Origin: Bacteroides ilei
GTDB lineage: Bacteria; Bacteroidota; Bacteroidia; Bacteroidales; Bacteroidaceae
Length of the DNA: 64,000 bases
NCBI RefSeq assembly: GCF_900128495.1
Contig: NZ_LT635801.1
Location: forward strand, 2,940,691-3,004,690
Direction of reading: 5' to 3'
A model generated the notes under the pieces. That model had not been told where the DNA came from, searched no databases, and saw only the letters and a program-made list of their open reading frames with translations. The position numbers and the translations under genes are program-made. Each line of letters starts with the position of its first letter. The first letter of the stretch is position 1. Positions 61,978-64,000 of the stretch are shown piece by piece.

Positions 61978-62045
61978 ATCATCCGGTATAAGGCGGATCC
62001 TTGAAAACATGTGTATTTAAAGGATCTTACTTTATACCGAATGAT
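61978..62045 (-). terminator. Long imperfect hairpin between hemD and rnpA
   Basis: ATCATCCGGTATAAGG and following bases pair with the complementary stretch ending ATACCGAATGAT, giving about 24 paired positions with a few mismatches. On the minus strand a T-rich stretch follows. It could end the LOG-DUF4271-hemD transcript or act in the rnpA leader. Confidence 0.55.
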
Positions 62046-62057
62046 ATAAATACAATG

Positions 62058-62804
62058 TTATTTGTTGTGTTCACGGATGAATTGGTCCAATGCCGCAGGC
62101 ATTGAGGGGGCTGCTACGGTAGGAGCTTCAAGATCCAGACGTAGGCCTGCATCCTTGACTGCTTTGGCAGTAGTAGGTCCGAAGCTGCCTATAGCTATAT
62201 CTTTCTGTTCAAATCCTGGGAATTTCTTCATCAATGACTGGATACCGGCAGGACTGAAAAAGATCAGCATGTCATAGTCAAATTTTTCTTCCGGTGTGAA
62301 GTCATTGCTTACCGTACGGTACATGACAGCTTCAGTGTGTTGGAGTTTGTTCTTGTCGAGGAGGTTCTTTACCTCATCATTGTGAACGTCCGACATCGGT
62401 ATGAAATATTTCTCAGTGTTATGCTTCAGCATGACAGGAATCAGATCTGCAAATTTACCTGTAGCTCCAAAGAAAACTTTACGTTTACGGTATTGTACAT
62501 ATTTCTGGATGTAGAGTGCAATTGTTTCCGATGTACAGAAATATTTCATTGTTTCCGGAATGGTTACGCGTAATTCGGCGCAAAGACTAAAGAAATGGTC
62601 TATGGCATGGCGTGAAGTGAATACTACAGCAGTATGATCCAAGATAGAAACTTTTTGTTGTCTGAATTCTTTTGCTGGCAGACTCTCTACTTTAATAAAC
62701 GGGCGAAAATCTATTTTCACGCCGTATTTCTCAGCGATATCATAATAAGGTGACTTTTCTGAAGTAGGTTTAGGCTGAGATACGAGAACTTTCTTTATCT
62801 TCAA
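62058..62804 (-). CDS. hemD: Uroporphyrinogen-III synthase family protein
   Basis: This 248-residue two-domain protein matches the Bacteroidetes HemD group: KKVLVSQPKPTSEKSPYYDI, AVVFTSRHAIDHFF, and IGSFGPTTAKAVKDAGL near the end. It cyclises hydroxymethylbilane to uroporphyrinogen III for heme and corrinoid routes. The start codon is TTG at 62804, with an in-frame stop just upstream, so no ATG is available. It begins 4 nt after the DUF4271 stop. Confidence 0.88.
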   Translation of the reverse strand: MKIKKVLVSQPKPTSEKSPYYDIAEKYGVKIDFRPFIKVESLPAKEFRQQKVSILDHTAVVFTSRHAIDHFFSLCAELRVTIPETMKYFCTSETIALYIQKYVQYRKRKVFFGATGKFADLIPVMLKHNTEKYFIPMSDVHNDEVKNLLDKNKLQHTEAVMYRTVSNDFTPEEKFDYDMLIFFSPAGIQSLMKKFPGFEQKDIAIGSFGPTTAKAVKDAGLRLDLEAPTVAAPSMPAALDQFIREHNK

Positions 62805-62808
62805 GGTA

Positions 62809-63618
62809 TTAAAAAATTAAAATCAAAAAAATATTTAAACGAACCAACCCTTTCCATAATAGGATTAAGGGGATGATTTCGAGGGCACAAAAGTACACAA
62901 TAAAATGGATAAAACCATGAAAATGATAAAAAAAGTTCCTAAAGCATTTATAAAATAACAATATTTTAGCTAAAAATAAAATAATTAGAATGAGATAGTT
63001 ACCTTTATTGTAACCGATTTCGGAATAGATGATCAGTAAAACGGCAGGAAACAGCAGTAGACTGATTCCTCCTGTCGTGTTGAAATAGAACTGGATCCAG
63101 GTCTTATGTTTTTCCTTATCAAAAAATATCCAGTCTATGAAACGGTACATGCTCCATTTGATCCCGATGTATAGAAGTATAATGGAAATATAGATTCCCA
63201 AAGCTATTCCATGTGGTACTATTTTGTTGAGTAATACATTGGTATGTATAAAGTAATTGAAAAGATAGATACCGGACGAAATGCTGGTTACCAAGATAAG
63301 TGTGAAAATGTAGCGGGAATTGGTGTTTACTATCTCATCGAACAGACTGGTCCGTTCCTTATGGGCAAATAGGCTTTTGATGTGTTGTGCCAGGTATTTT
63401 TTGCAGTTCTTCAGTGCGTAGGTCAGAAATAGGAAGCAGAGTATGACGGTTCCGTTGATTATGTTGTCTGAACAGAGCGTATAGGGTAAGGGTTCACCCT
63501 GCATACCGGTCTTTTGGCTTACCTGTATGCTTTTCTGCAGAGCAGCTTGCAGTTCCTGCTGCTGTTTCTGCATCTGAGTGTCTATGAATTTAATTCCTAT
63601 ACGGCTCTGGTTGCTCAT
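62809..63618 (-). CDS. DUF4271 integral membrane protein
   Basis: The 269-residue protein has a short cytoplasmic or periplasmic N-terminus and about seven hydrophobic helices. The pattern FVYFCALEIIPLIL-like (here FIVYFCALEIIPLILLWKG) near the C-terminus is the DUF4271 hallmark. The function is unknown; the DUF4271-hemD arrangement is commonly seen in Bacteroidetes. It overlaps the LOG gene stop by 4 bp. Confidence 0.85.
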   Translation of the reverse strand: MSNQSRIGIKFIDTQMQKQQQELQAALQKSIQVSQKTGMQGEPLPYTLCSDNIINGTVILCFLFLTYALKNCKKYLAQHIKSLFAHKERTSLFDEIVNTNSRYIFTLILVTSISSGIYLFNYFIHTNVLLNKIVPHGIALGIYISIILLYIGIKWSMYRFIDWIFFDKEKHKTWIQFYFNTTGGISLLLFPAVLLIIYSEIGYNKGNYLILIILFLAKILLFYKCFRNFFYHFHGFIHFIVYFCALEIIPLILLWKGLVRLNIFLILIF

Positions 63619-64000
63619 ATTGCGGCAAATTTACGAATTTCTTTATCCCATATGGGGGTTGTATATAACATATTTATCGCTTCTTCCGGCGTAAAGGCTA
63701 CTTGCCATATGTTTCCGTGTTCCGGTCGCATGAAATTCTGTTCAATGGCTCTTTTAAGCATTTCCAGAAGCGGATCATAAAATCCGTTGGTATTCAGTAT
63801 GACGATGGGTTTCAGGTAGAGGGCCAGTTGTTTCCACGTAATGATTTCCAGCAGTTCTTCCATTGTTCCGCATCCGCCGGGAAGGGCTATGATGCCGTCC
63901 GACATATCAGCCATTAATTGTTTTCGTTCATGCATGTCTTTGGTCTCTATCAGCTGGGTCAGGCCTTTGTGGTGCCAGTTCTGTTCTATCATGAAATGAG
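63615..64000 (-). CDS. LOG-family protein (5' end outside window)
   Basis: The C-terminal 128 residues are visible, and the frame continues past the right edge (the codons before the first Met read His-Phe). The motif PGGCGTMEELLEIITWKQL is the PGGxGTxxE nucleotide-binding signature of LOG (Lonely Guy) cytokinin-riboside-monophosphate phosphoribohydrolase-like proteins. In bacteria they cleave nucleotide monophosphates at the N-glycosidic bond; the physiological substrate here is unknown. Confidence 0.9.
   Translation of the reverse strand, partial: HFMIEQNWHHKGLTQLIETKDMHERKQLMADMSDGIIALPGGCGTMEELLEIITWKQLALYLKPIVILNTNGFYDPLLEMLKRAIEQNFMRPEHGNIWQVAFTPEEAINMLYTTPIWDKEIRKFAAI

Overview
The window looks like chromosomal DNA of a gut Bacteroidaceae bacterium (Bacteroides/Phocaeicola type). 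The evidence is a SusC/SusD pair, several pectin-degrading families, DUF2723, DUF3836, DUF4271 and DUF4294 proteins, and repeated promoters of the Bacteroidetes primary-sigma form (TTTG, about 19-21 nt, TAnnTTTG). A complete rRNA operon is present, but species cannot be named without a database comparison.

Layout. 1-10.5 kb: 3' part of a DUF2723 membrane protein, a small NodB deacetylase, an SDR dehydrogenase (gluconate 5-dehydrogenase/KduD type), a PBP4-type DD-carboxypeptidase, dihydrolipoyl dehydrogenase, a PH-domain membrane protein, nadB, and a second polysaccharide deacetylase broken by a one-base frameshift. 10.5-16 kb: an rRNA operon on the minus strand (16S-23S-5S) with tandem promoters and an unusually short, tRNA-less spacer. 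16.3-27.8 kb: a DUF3836 protein and a six-gene minus-strand pectin/rhamnogalacturonan-I operon (PL26-like, PL22, DUF4450-like fragment, GH28, PL11, GH105-CE12 fusion). 28-30 kb: a possible small RNA, nadA, a non-coding AT-rich gap, and a TrmH-family methyltransferase. 30-38 kb: DUF4294, an HhH/beta-barrel protein, a radical SAM protein, a SulP transporter, rubrerythrin, enolase and tRNA-Asp. 38.8-46.6 kb: a second pectin locus, GH28-susC-susD, split by an IS4-family element whose target-site duplication lies in the last codons of the GH28 gene. 46.7-64 kb: mutS, a flavin reductase, tRNA-Gln, a tricorn-like protease, ppx-ppk, a glycosyltransferase/metallophosphoesterase operon with two small genes ahead of it, tyrS, tatD, yidD, rnpA, hemD, DUF4271 and the 3' part of a LOG-family gene.

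How it works together. The two pectin loci are complementary. The 16.9-27.8 kb operon supplies exported enzymes that cut, deacetylate and saccharify the RG-I backbone but has no importer. The 38.8-46.6 kb locus supplies an importer (SusC/D) and one GH28. No hybrid two-component or ECF regulator lies near either.

The most striking large-scale signal is a change in strand composition. Left of about 29 kb the + strand is richer in C/A than G/T; right of it the reverse holds, for genes in both orientations. With the rRNA operon and pectin operon pointing left and many right-hand genes pointing right, this suggests that the replication origin lies in or near the 29.2-29.65 kb gap. That is inferred from hand counts of sample lines, not from a full computation.
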